Positions 47,033 to 54,873 of a stretch of DNA of 60,844 bases are shown one piece after another. Origin of the DNA: CAZNLH01 sp964573995 (GTDB taxonomy: Bacteria > Gemmatimonadota > CAZMKB01 > CAZNLH01); assembly GCA_964573995.1 (NCBI GenBank), contig CAZNLH010000015.1:1-60844 (forward strand). The letters are read 5' to 3'. Below the pieces are notes generated by a model, which saw nothing but the letters and a program-made list of their open reading frames with translations, ran no database searches and had not been told where the DNA came from. Position numbers and translations under genes: made by a program. Numbering within the stretch: position 1 is the stretch's first letter; every line of letters begins with the position of its first letter.

Positions 47033-47048
47033 TGGCATGGGAATTGCA
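47033..47048 (+). promoter_or_regulatory. sigma-54 (-24/-12) promoter candidate upstream of dnaK
   Basis: TGGCATGGGAATTGCA matches TGGCA-N6-TTGCA with ten bases between GG and GC. It differs from the element at 4066-4081 only at two central positions and the last base. Transcription from it would start near 47059, leaving about 78 nt before the dnaK ATG. Confidence 0.6.
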
Positions 47049-47136
47049 AAATCTTTAATATATAATGACTACAAGACAATGAATGATACGATCTGTCAGA
47101 CCCAGCAACCTGTTCTAAAAACGAGGAGATGATCCC

Positions 47137-49056
47137 ATGGGAAAAGTCATTGGAATCGATCTTGGAACCACTAATTCCTGCGTTTCGGTCATGGAAGGCG
47201 GAGACCCGGTAGTCATTCCCAACGCGGAAGGTAGCAGGACGACACCCTCGATCGTCGCATTTACAAAAGACGGCGAACGGCTGACAGGTCAAATCGCTAA
47301 ACGTCAGGCCGTAACCAACCCGGACAATACCATCTTTTCGATAAAACGCTTCATGGGGAGGAGATACGATGAAGTCCAGGAAGAGATTCAAAAGGTCCCT
47401 TACAAGGTTGTAAAGGGGGAGAATGGATCGGCTACCATAGAGATAATGGGGAAACATTACAGCCCTCCCGAGATCTCAGCGATGATCCTCCAGAAGATGA
47501 AACAGACCGCAGAAGACTACCTCGGGACGAAGGTCACCCAGGCAGTTATCACGGTCCCGGCCTATTTCAACGACAGCCAGCGCCAAGCGACCAAGGACGC
47601 GGGTAAGATAGCCGGACTGGAGGTCCTCAGGATCATTAATGAACCGACCGCCGCATCACTCGCTTACGGGCTGGACAAGAAGAAAGAAGAAGTAATCGCG
47701 GTCTTCGACCTGGGCGGAGGTACTTTTGATATCTCCATCCTCGAAATCGGAGAAGGTGTTTTCGAGGTCAAGGCGACCAACGGAGACACTCACCTGGGGG
47801 GTGATGACTTCGACCAGAAGGTCATCGATTGGCTGGTCGAGGAATACAAAAAACAGGAAGGGATAGACCTTAAAAAGGACCCCATGGCACTTCAACGGCT
47901 AAAGGAGGCCGCCGAGAAGGCAAAGTGCGAACTTTCAACCACCACTCAGACAGATATCCACCTTCCCTTCATTACTGCCGACCAGAGTGGCCCGAAGCAC
48001 TTGAATATCTCATTGAGCCGCGCCAAGTTCGAACAACTTGTCGACGATCTGATCCAGCGGACGGTCGAGCCATGTAAAAAGGCACTGGAAGACGCCGGTC
48101 TAAAAGCCGAGGACATTAACGAAGTCATCCTCGTAGGCGGCGCGACGCGAACACCGAAAGTCCAGGAGATCGTGAAGAAGATCTTCCACAAGGACCCGCA
48201 CAAGGGCGTCAATCCTGATGAGGTTGTGGCAACCGGTGCAGCGATTCAGGGTGGTGTCCTCGCCGGAGAGGTCTCCGACATCCTCCTCCTGGACGTCACC
48301 CCTCTATCCCTCGGAATAGAGACACTTGGTGGTGTCTTCACCAAACTCATCGATCGGAACACCACGATCCCCACGAAGAAGAGCGAGATCTTTTCCACGG
48401 CTGAAGACAACCAGACGACCGTGGATATCCATGTCCTTCAGGGGGAGAGGGAGATGGCGGTAGACAATAAGACCATCGGTAGGTTCCAACTCACCGGGAT
48501 CCCTCCCGCACCCAGGGGAATGCCCCAGATAGAGGTGGCTTTCGATATTGACGCCAATGGGATCCTCAACGTATCAGCCAAGGACAAGGCGACCGAAAAA
48601 GAGCAGAAGATCAAGATCGAGGCATCGAGCGGGTTGACCGAGCAGGATATCAACAAGATGGTCAAAGACGCCGAGGCCCACGCCCAGGAGGATCAGAAAC
48701 GCCGCGAGGAAGTCGATGCAAGAAACCGCGCCGACTCCATGATCTACCAGACCGAAAAGAGCATCAAGGAGGTGGAAGACAAGTTGTCTTCCGATGTCAA
48801 GACAAAGTTGAGCGCGGCCATCGAGAGGTGCCGGGCATCTCTCAAGGGAACCGACGTGAGCGAGATCAAAAACGCCACCGACGATCTGACCAGTGTCTGG
48901 CATGAAGCAGCCGGCCAGATATATCAACAACAGGCGGCCGAGAGAACCACTTCTTCGGCGGCATCCGAACCGGCCGGTAGCGAACAGAAGACTGACAAAG
49001 AAGAAGTTGTGGATGCCGATTATGAGGTGATGGACGACGAGAAAGAAGACTCCTGA
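47137..49056 (+). CDS. dnaK: molecular chaperone DnaK (Hsp70)
   Basis: A 639-residue Hsp70 that binds and refolds exposed hydrophobic segments under ATP control. The N-terminus is GKVIGIDLGTTNSCVSVMEG; AYFNDSQRQATKDAGKIAGL, VFDLGGGTFDISIL and ILVGGATRTPKVQ mark the ATPase domain. LLDVTPLSLGIETLGG opens the substrate domain, and the tail ends DADYEVMDDEKEDS. GAGGAG lies 7 bases before the ATG. grpE, dnaJ and hrcA are not adjacent and no CIRCE is present; instead a -24/-12 promoter precedes it. A strong hairpin follows the stop. Confidence 0.98.
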   Translation: MGKVIGIDLGTTNSCVSVMEGGDPVVIPNAEGSRTTPSIVAFTKDGERLTGQIAKRQAVTNPDNTIFSIKRFMGRRYDEVQEEIQKVPYKVVKGENGSATIEIMGKHYSPPEISAMILQKMKQTAEDYLGTKVTQAVITVPAYFNDSQRQATKDAGKIAGLEVLRIINEPTAASLAYGLDKKKEEVIAVFDLGGGTFDISILEIGEGVFEVKATNGDTHLGGDDFDQKVIDWLVEEYKKQEGIDLKKDPMALQRLKEAAEKAKCELSTTTQTDIHLPFITADQSGPKHLNISLSRAKFEQLVDDLIQRTVEPCKKALEDAGLKAEDINEVILVGGATRTPKVQEIVKKIFHKDPHKGVNPDEVVATGAAIQGGVLAGEVSDILLLDVTPLSLGIETLGGVFTKLIDRNTTIPTKKSEIFSTAEDNQTTVDIHVLQGEREMAVDNKTIGRFQLTGIPPAPRGMPQIEVAFDIDANGILNVSAKDKATEKEQKIKIEASSGLTEQDINKMVKDAEAHAQEDQKRREEVDARNRADSMIYQTEKSIKEVEDKLSSDVKTKLSAAIERCRASLKGTDVSEIKNATDDLTSVWHEAAGQIYQQQAAERTTSSAASEPAGSEQKTDKEEVVDADYEVMDDEKEDS

Positions 49057-49102
49057 TTGGAAGATCTATAATAGTTGGACAGAGACCGCCCGAAGGGAAC
49101 AC

Positions 49103-49138
49103 AGAGAGGCAATGGAGACACAATTCCACTGCCTCTCT
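49103..49138 (+). terminator. hairpin after dnaK, probable terminator
   Basis: AGAGAGGCA (49103-49111) pairs with TGCCTCTCT (49130-49138), and TGGA with TCCA just inside, across one mismatch, leaving an 8-base loop. The stem lies about 47 bases after the dnaK stop. No clear T-run follows, so termination efficiency is uncertain. Confidence 0.55.
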
Positions 49139-49263
49139 CCTTTCAGGAACCATGTCTCCGGTAGGGGGTAAAGAGGACGGTGCCGTTACTACTCAGGTTG
49201 TTGTTTTTCACTATACTTTAAGGCTGCAACTCACGCGTTCAATGGTCTAACAAGGAGATACCG

Positions 49264-50805
49264 ATGAAGAGACAGAAACTCTCTCTCTTGCTGGTTGGAA
49301 TCTTTTGTCTCCTGGCGGGAATCTTCCTCGCCTCGGGGCTCGACTGGACGAAAGATGGAACGGCCAACCCAGTCCTCACTCCACCCAATCCCGCCGTACA
49401 GACCAGTGAAACCGACCAGTCAGACATCGAATTAAGCAGGACATCGAAGGCCTTCACAGAGATCGCAAAGCGGATCACCCCTTCCGTCGTGGCCATCAGC
49501 GCTGCCAGGGTAGTCAAGAGTCCACACCAGGGATTTGAGGAATCCCCCTTCTTCCAGGGCCCCTTTGAAGAGTTCTTCAAACACTTCCAGCCGCCTCAGG
49601 GTGAATATAAGACGGAGGGCCTGGGATCAGGCATTATCGTGAGGAGCGATGGTTACATCCTCACGAACAACCACGTAGTTGAGGGAGCCGAGGAGATAAA
49701 GGTGAACCTCCTGAACAACACAGCATACGAGGCAGAAGTCGTTGGCCGCGATCCAACGACCGACGTGGCAGTCATAAAGATCAAGGGCGGAGATTTCCCC
49801 GCGGCGCCGCTCGGCGATTCAGACGCACTCCAGGTCGGGGAATGGGTGCTTGCCATCGGGAATCCCCTCAGGCTCTCTTTCACCGTCACGGCAGGGATCG
49901 TCAGCGCCCTGGGCCGGAATATCAACATCATCCCCGGCAGTTACAGCATCGAAAACTATATCCAGACCGATGCGGCAATCAATCCGGGCAACAGCGGGGG
50001 GCCCCTGGTTAACCTAAGGGGTGAAGTAGTAGGGATCAACTCGGCCATTTCAACCCGCACAGGCTATTACCAGGGTTACGGATTCGCCATCCCCATCGAC
50101 CTGGCCAAGCGGGTCATGGAAGACCTGATAAATTATAAAAGGGTGATACGCCCGATCCTTGGCATACAGATCAGAGACATCACGCCAGAACTCGCCGAGG
50201 CACTCGGTTTGAAAGAACCTATAGGCGTACTGGTCGAAGATTTCACACAGGATATCAGCCCGGCCAGGGATGCAGGAGTCAAGCGTCGGGATGTCGTTGT
50301 CGAAGTAGATGGAGCCAAGGTCAAGCATGCCAACGAACTGCAATCCCTCATCGCTCAGCACCACCCCGGAGACGTAGTAAAACTGGATATCATCAGGGAT
50401 CGGAAGCCGGTAGAAATCAAGGTCAAACTTGCAGAGAAGCCTAAAGAGAAGGAGGTGGCCGAGGCCGGTACCGGAGGTGAATCCGGCACATCGGGCAAAC
50501 TCGGGATGGAAGTCCAGACCCTGACGGATGAACTCGCCGGCGAACTCGGAATCGAGAAGATTAAGGGTGTGGTCGTGACGCGCGTGGATGGTACAGGTCC
50601 GGCGGCCGAGGCCAGCCCCTTCTCTCTGCGCAAGGGGGACGTTATACTCGAGATGGGCCAGGGCGAAAAGATACAGTCCTCCGGGGATTACAATAAATTC
50701 GCAGACACCCTGAAGCCGGGTGACCACGTGCTTCTCTATATCGCGAGGCCCACTGAAGGAGGAGGCATGAACCGGATGTATACCTCCATCAAGGTGCCAA
50801 AATAG
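49264..50805 (+). CDS. HtrA/DegP-family periplasmic serine protease
   Basis: A 513-residue exported protease/chaperone. The signal peptide is at 1-25 (LSLLLVGIFCLLAGIFLASG). The trypsin-like domain has H137 (LTNNHVVEG), D167 (PTTDVAVIK) and S244 (INPGNSGGPLVN). Two PDZ domains follow (about 300-390 and 415-500, for example IGVLVEDFTQDISPARDAGV and GVVVTRVDGTGPAAEASPF). Full length for a DegP/DegQ type. A ribosome site AAGGAGA precedes the ATG. It lies between dnaK and the tRNA in a block of quality-control genes. Confidence 0.95.
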   Translation: MKRQKLSLLLVGIFCLLAGIFLASGLDWTKDGTANPVLTPPNPAVQTSETDQSDIELSRTSKAFTEIAKRITPSVVAISAARVVKSPHQGFEESPFFQGPFEEFFKHFQPPQGEYKTEGLGSGIIVRSDGYILTNNHVVEGAEEIKVNLLNNTAYEAEVVGRDPTTDVAVIKIKGGDFPAAPLGDSDALQVGEWVLAIGNPLRLSFTVTAGIVSALGRNINIIPGSYSIENYIQTDAAINPGNSGGPLVNLRGEVVGINSAISTRTGYYQGYGFAIPIDLAKRVMEDLINYKRVIRPILGIQIRDITPELAEALGLKEPIGVLVEDFTQDISPARDAGVKRRDVVVEVDGAKVKHANELQSLIAQHHPGDVVKLDIIRDRKPVEIKVKLAEKPKEKEVAEAGTGGESGTSGKLGMEVQTLTDELAGELGIEKIKGVVVTRVDGTGPAAEASPFSLRKGDVILEMGQGEKIQSSGDYNKFADTLKPGDHVLLYIARPTEGGGMNRMYTSIKVPK

Positions 50806-50862
50806 GAGCGCCCGGTTATGGATTGATAAATGTCCGGACAACCGTTATATTTCTTCATCCTT

Positions 50863-50945
50863 GCGAGAGTGGCGGAACCGGCAGACGCGCAGGATTTAGG
50901 ATCCTGTGAGGCTTACTCGTGGGGGTTCAAGTCCCCCCTCTCGCA
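50863..50945 (+). tRNA. tRNA-Leu (anticodon UAG)
   Basis: The acceptor stem GCGAGAG pairs with CTCTCGC, followed by discriminator A. The anticodon arm CAGGA-TTTAGGA-TCCTG gives anticodon UAG, reading CUN leucine codons. The long variable arm and T arm (GGGGG TTCAAGT CCCCC) are typical of a class II tRNA; total 83 nt, with the 3' CCA not encoded. It lies between the htrA-type gene and tig, which starts 27 bases downstream. Confidence 0.95.
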
Positions 50946-50972
50946 TAAAAGGTCTTAAGATATACAACACAT

Positions 50973-52241
50973 ATGGATCCTATTGAAGTCGAAGTGCAAA
51001 AGCCGATGCAATGGAGCCGCATCCTGAAGATCAGGGTCTCACCGGAACTGATCGATGAAGAGAGGGAAAAGGTCGTCCGCTCCCTCAGGAAAAAGGCCAG
51101 GATTCCAGGTTTCAGGGATGGGAAGGCCCCTACTGAGTTGATCCTGCGCCACTACAAGAGGAAGATCGAAAGCGAAACGATAAAACAGGCCATTAATCTG
51201 GGGGTTGAACGGGCAATCGAGAAGGAATCGCTTGATCCTATCACCCGGGCTGCAATCGACAAGATACGATACGAAGACGACAAATCACTCGAATTTGAAG
51301 CCAGTTTCGATATTCGCCCGGAGATCGGCATAACGAGATACAAGGCCTTCAATCTCAAGGCCGAAAAGCCCGTCATTGATGATGAAGAAGTGGAGTCATC
51401 GATTCAAGACCTCCTTGAACGGCAGTCCGTGTATCACGTGGTCGATAGAGCGGCCGAAGGGGGAGACCTCGTCAATATCGACTACACTCCGATTGACAGG
51501 ACTGATAAGCCGATGGAAAAGCAGAAGGTTGCTGGTGTCAAAGTAATCCTTGGTGAAAACAAGATCCTGCCGGATATCGAGAAAGAACTATACGGTAAAG
51601 CAGCAGGCGAAGAATTTATCACTCGCATAGAGTACCCGGAAGATTACCATCGTGAAGAACTGCGAGGGAAGAAGAGAGGCTTCAGGATCTCGATTAATTC
51701 CGTCTCCCAGAAGCAGGTTCCTGAACTGGACATGAGATTCATTCAATCCCTTGGAGATTATTCCAGCCTCCAATCGTTCCGCCGACACGTCCGGGAGGAG
51801 ATCCTCAGGCAGAAAAAGAGAGAATGTGACAGGAGGCTGGAGGAGCAATTAATTGATAACATTATCGAGGCAAACCCCTTTGAGGTTCCAGTCTCAATGA
51901 TCAACGCGTACATGTCCGGTATCATCAAGGACTTCACCGGCCCCGATCCAAGCGAGGAGGAATTAACAAAGATCGATGAAAAGGTGAGGCCTATCGCAGA
52001 GAGAGAGGTGAAAAAGGGCTTCATTATCGATTACATTGCCAAAGAGGAAGGTCTCGAGCCGAGCAAAGACGATGTGAATAAGGAGATAGAGTACCTTGCC
52101 GCCGATATGGGCAAAAATCACGAAAAATTTAAGGCGCCGATCACACCTGATACACGATATTACAACGACATTCGCCGCCGATTAACGAGGGAAAGGGTAT
52201 TCGAATTTCTTGTCAAGAACTCCGAGATCGATACGAATTGA
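50973..52241 (+). CDS. tig: trigger factor
   Basis: A 422-residue ribosome-bound chaperone for nascent chains. The ribosome-docking signature GFRDGKAP is at residues 46-53. The FKBP-like PPIase domain runs about 155-240 (GGDLVNIDYTPIDR, YPEDYHREELRGKK). The remainder is the helical C-terminal cradle. The order tig-clpP-clpX is widely conserved. No strong ribosome site is visible before the ATG; translation may depend on a weak AAGG-like site. Confidence 0.95.
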   Translation: MDPIEVEVQKPMQWSRILKIRVSPELIDEEREKVVRSLRKKARIPGFRDGKAPTELILRHYKRKIESETIKQAINLGVERAIEKESLDPITRAAIDKIRYEDDKSLEFEASFDIRPEIGITRYKAFNLKAEKPVIDDEEVESSIQDLLERQSVYHVVDRAAEGGDLVNIDYTPIDRTDKPMEKQKVAGVKVILGENKILPDIEKELYGKAAGEEFITRIEYPEDYHREELRGKKRGFRISINSVSQKQVPELDMRFIQSLGDYSSLQSFRRHVREEILRQKKRECDRRLEEQLIDNIIEANPFEVPVSMINAYMSGIIKDFTGPDPSEEELTKIDEKVRPIAEREVKKGFIIDYIAKEEGLEPSKDDVNKEIEYLAADMGKNHEKFKAPITPDTRYYNDIRRRLTRERVFEFLVKNSEIDTN

Positions 52242-52309
52242 GCGGGACGTTTCAGATAGAGGCTCCTGCAGTCGACAAAGGACACCAGGTACAATAGAAA
52301 GGTGAAGAT

Positions 52310-52891
52310 ATGCCGCTAGTACCGATTGTAATCGAAAAGACAGGCATTGGAGAACGGGCCTATGACATCTTCTCCCGCCTCTTGAAAGACAGGATCATCT
52401 TTGTCGGTAGCCCCATCGATGACAACGTTGCGAACCTGGTCATTGCCCAACTCCTCTTCCTGGAGGCGGAGGACCCTGACAAAGACATCTATCTTTACAT
52501 CAACAGCCCCGGCGGGGTGGCATCGGCGGGGCTGGCAATGTACGACACAATCCAGTTCCTGAAAACGGACGTCTGCACCATTTGCATGGGGCTTGCAGCC
52601 AGTGCGGCAGCCATCCTGCTCGCATCCGGAACAAAGGGGAAACGTTCTGCGCTACCCCATTCCAGGATCATGATCCATCAGCCTTACGGCGGGGCGCAGG
52701 GCCAGGCCAGTGACCTGGAGATACAGACGAAGGAGATCATTCACTTGAGAGCCCAGATGAACCAGATCCTGGTAAAACACACTGGACAGAAACTGAACAA
52801 GATAGAGAAGGATACCGACAGGAATTATTTCATGTCTGCTGAAGAAGCGAAGACCTATGGAATTATCGACGAAGTCATCGAAAAACACTGA
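52310..52891 (+). CDS. clpP: ATP-dependent Clp protease proteolytic subunit ClpP, Asn at the catalytic Asp position
   Basis: A 193-residue tetradecamer-forming serine protease fed by ClpX. The N-terminal loop IVIEKTGIGERAYDIFSRLL, nucleophile S98 (MGLAAS) and H123 (MIHQPYGGAQGQ) are all standard. The third triad residue, numbered 172 as in Bacillus subtilis ClpP, is Asn: DTDRNYFMSAEEA where DTDRD is usual, read directly from the codon AAT. Listeria ClpP1 has the same Asn and is known for weak activity on its own. So this subunit may be impaired or need a partner ClpP. It is 35 bases upstream of clpX. Confidence 0.95.
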   Translation: MPLVPIVIEKTGIGERAYDIFSRLLKDRIIFVGSPIDDNVANLVIAQLLFLEAEDPDKDIYLYINSPGGVASAGLAMYDTIQFLKTDVCTICMGLAASAAAILLASGTKGKRSALPHSRIMIHQPYGGAQGQASDLEIQTKEIIHLRAQMNQILVKHTGQKLNKIEKDTDRNYFMSAEEAKTYGIIDEVIEKH

Positions 52892-52926
52892 GTCGGAAAC
52901 GGACTCTGCACAGCGGGTCAACTATC

Positions 52927-54180
52927 ATGGGAAAAAACAATAAGAATAAGAACGAGTACCGGTGCTCATTCTGCGGGAAACCACAGGAGAAGGCAGATAA
53001 ACTGGTCTCCGGGCCATCCGTCTTCATCTGCAGCGACTGTATTTATCTCTGCAACGAAATCCTGAGAGAGGAAGAGGTAGAACGACGTCGGGCCGACGCA
53101 GACGAGCGGCTCACGCCAGCCGATATCAAGAAATTCCTCGATCAGTACGTAATCGGCCAGGAGAGGGCCAAGAAGGTACTCTCGGTGGCCGTTTACAACC
53201 ACTACCAACGTATCCGTTCCAGCCACTTCCCTGACGACGTGGAGATCGAGAAGAGTAATATTCTCCTGATCGGTCCGACGGGCGTCGGGAAGACCCTCCT
53301 GGCACAAACCCTTGCGAGGGTCCTCAAAGTCCCCTTTGCTATCGCTGATGCGACAACGTTGACCGAAGCGGGATACGTCGGAGAAGATGTTGAAAACATC
53401 CTTGTGAGACTGCTCCAGGCAACTGACTATAACCTCCAGGACGTTGAAAAGGGCATCGTATACATCGATGAGATAGACAAGATCTCCCGGAAATCGGAAA
53501 ACCCTTCAATTACACGAGACGTCTCCGGGGAGGGCGTCCAGCAGGCGATATTGAAGATATTAGAGGGCTATGTGGCCTCGGTACCGCCCCAAGGTGGAAG
53601 GAAACACCCGCAACAGGAATATATCCAGATCGACACGAGCAACATCCTCTTCATCTGCGGTGGTGCCTTTAATGGTCTGGAAAATATCATCGCCAAGCGA
53701 CTCGGGAACCAGATGATAGGATTCGGTTCGGAATTACATAATAAATATGAACTGAAAAAGGGGGAGATCCTGAGACAGGTGGAACCGGAAGACCTGCTCA
53801 AATTCGGCCTGATCCCTGAACTAGTGGGAAGGCTTCCAATCGTTACCAGCTTAGAAGAACTGGACAATCATGCACTCGTAGAGATATTGACCAAGCCACG
53901 AAATGCCATTATCAAGCAATATCGCAGGCTGTTCGAGTACGAAGGAATCAAGTTGACCTTTGAAGATGAAGCCCTCTCTGAGATCGCCTCATTCTCTTCC
54001 CTGAGGGGGACAGGGGCAAGGGGCCTGCGGGCGGTGGTCGAAGAGATCATGACCGATCTCATGTTCGAAGCCCCCTCGAGGTCCGATATCGAGGAAATCA
54101 TCATCACACCGGATGTGATAAGAAAAAAAACGCCCCCGATGATCATCCTGAAGAAGTCCAAACAGCAAAAAGAAGCCTGA
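52927..54180 (+). CDS. clpX: ATP-dependent Clp protease ATP-binding subunit ClpX
   Basis: A 417-residue AAA+ unfoldase. The N-terminal zinc domain has C13, C16, C35 and C38. Walker A is GPTGVGKT (116-123), Walker B IVYIDEIDKI, the pore loop/RKH segment GGRKHPQQEY, and the ClpP-docking IGF loop is present (QMIGFGSEL). All motor elements are intact even though the partner ClpP has the Asn substitution. Same operon as clpP. Confidence 0.97.
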   Translation: MGKNNKNKNEYRCSFCGKPQEKADKLVSGPSVFICSDCIYLCNEILREEEVERRRADADERLTPADIKKFLDQYVIGQERAKKVLSVAVYNHYQRIRSSHFPDDVEIEKSNILLIGPTGVGKTLLAQTLARVLKVPFAIADATTLTEAGYVGEDVENILVRLLQATDYNLQDVEKGIVYIDEIDKISRKSENPSITRDVSGEGVQQAILKILEGYVASVPPQGGRKHPQQEYIQIDTSNILFICGGAFNGLENIIAKRLGNQMIGFGSELHNKYELKKGEILRQVEPEDLLKFGLIPELVGRLPIVTSLEELDNHALVEILTKPRNAIIKQYRRLFEYEGIKLTFEDEALSEIASFSSLRGTGARGLRAVVEEIMTDLMFEAPSRSDIEEIIITPDVIRKKTPPMIILKKSKQQKEA

Positions 54181-54236
54181 GCGGAAGTGTCTTCCTCTCT
54201 CGATCAACACCGGATCAGTCAAGGAGGAGGTTAGAA

Positions 54237-54815
54237 ATGACCAGGCATCTACTCTCGATTGCAACAGGAGGCATAGTTCTTCTCGTTTGCCTCATCACGC
54301 CTCCATCTTTTGCTATAATAAAGGGAGCGCCCGAAGAGGGGGAAGGGGTGCTGGGAACAAATGATATCTCAGTGGTATTGGAGGGAAACGGGCTTTGGAT
54401 CCGCGTCACGCCCATGGAGGAAGAGATTCTCCGTTACTGCACCGAGGACACCCGCAATACATACACAAAGATGATTGATAAGCACAAGGAATCTTTGAAG
54501 GATGTCGAAAAGGGATCCAGAAAGTTTCTCGTCCTCTTCCAGGGGAGATCGGAGAATGAAATCTACTTCGAGCCCACGGAACTTAATATCTTCCATCAGG
54601 GCAAGCTCTACAAGCCGTTAAAGATTCTCCCCATCACCAGTACATTCGACAAGCGGATCCTCACGCTATACGGCACGCCGGAGATGGCAATCTACGTCTT
54701 CAAGAAGGACATCGACCTGTTGCTGCCGATCACGTTCCGGTACAAGGAACTCAGCAGCGACAAGTGGCAGGATATAATCAAGACGGTCCAAGGATCAAAA
54801 CTCCTGGTGGAATAG
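54237..54815 (+). CDS. small exported protein of unknown function
   Basis: A 192-residue protein with a signal peptide (HLLSIATGGIVLLVCLITPPSFA, about 1-26; quoted in part). The mature part is mixed alpha/beta with DISVVLEGNGLWIRVTPMEE, FLVLFQGRSENEIYFEPTEL and LPITFRYKELSSDKWQDI. No family recognised and no cysteines in pairs apart from one. GGAGGAGG precedes the ATG. It follows clpX by 56 bases and may be co-transcribed with the quality-control block. Confidence 0.75.
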   Translation: MTRHLLSIATGGIVLLVCLITPPSFAIIKGAPEEGEGVLGTNDISVVLEGNGLWIRVTPMEEEILRYCTEDTRNTYTKMIDKHKESLKDVEKGSRKFLVLFQGRSENEIYFEPTELNIFHQGKLYKPLKILPITSTFDKRILTLYGTPEMAIYVFKKDIDLLLPITFRYKELSSDKWQDIIKTVQGSKLLVE

Positions 54816-54873
54816 TGGATTCCAGCAAGTACCCCGACCGCGAGAGATCCGTTACGCCTTGTTACCGGCCCTG

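Larger units (their letters stand above)
46243..47136. other. 894-bp divergent intergenic region, polysaccharide cluster 2 / dnaK
   Basis: Contains two outward-facing -24/-12-like promoters: a moderate one at 46434-46449 toward the polysaccharide cluster and a strong one at 47033-47048 toward dnaK. An open frame of about 120 codons at 46487-46852 (+) has no ribosome site or recognisable family and is not called. No CIRCE element, RNA gene or repeat was recognised. Confidence 0.55.

Noticed and set aside
47044..47066. TTGCAA and TATAAT upstream of dnaK as a sigma-70 promoter
   Set aside because: Spacing is only 11 bases, far below the 16-18 needed; the -24/-12 reading explains the TTGC.
46923..47136. 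CIRCE element or heat-shock operator before dnaK
   Set aside because: No TTAGCACTC-N9-GAGTGCTAA-like inverted repeat found.
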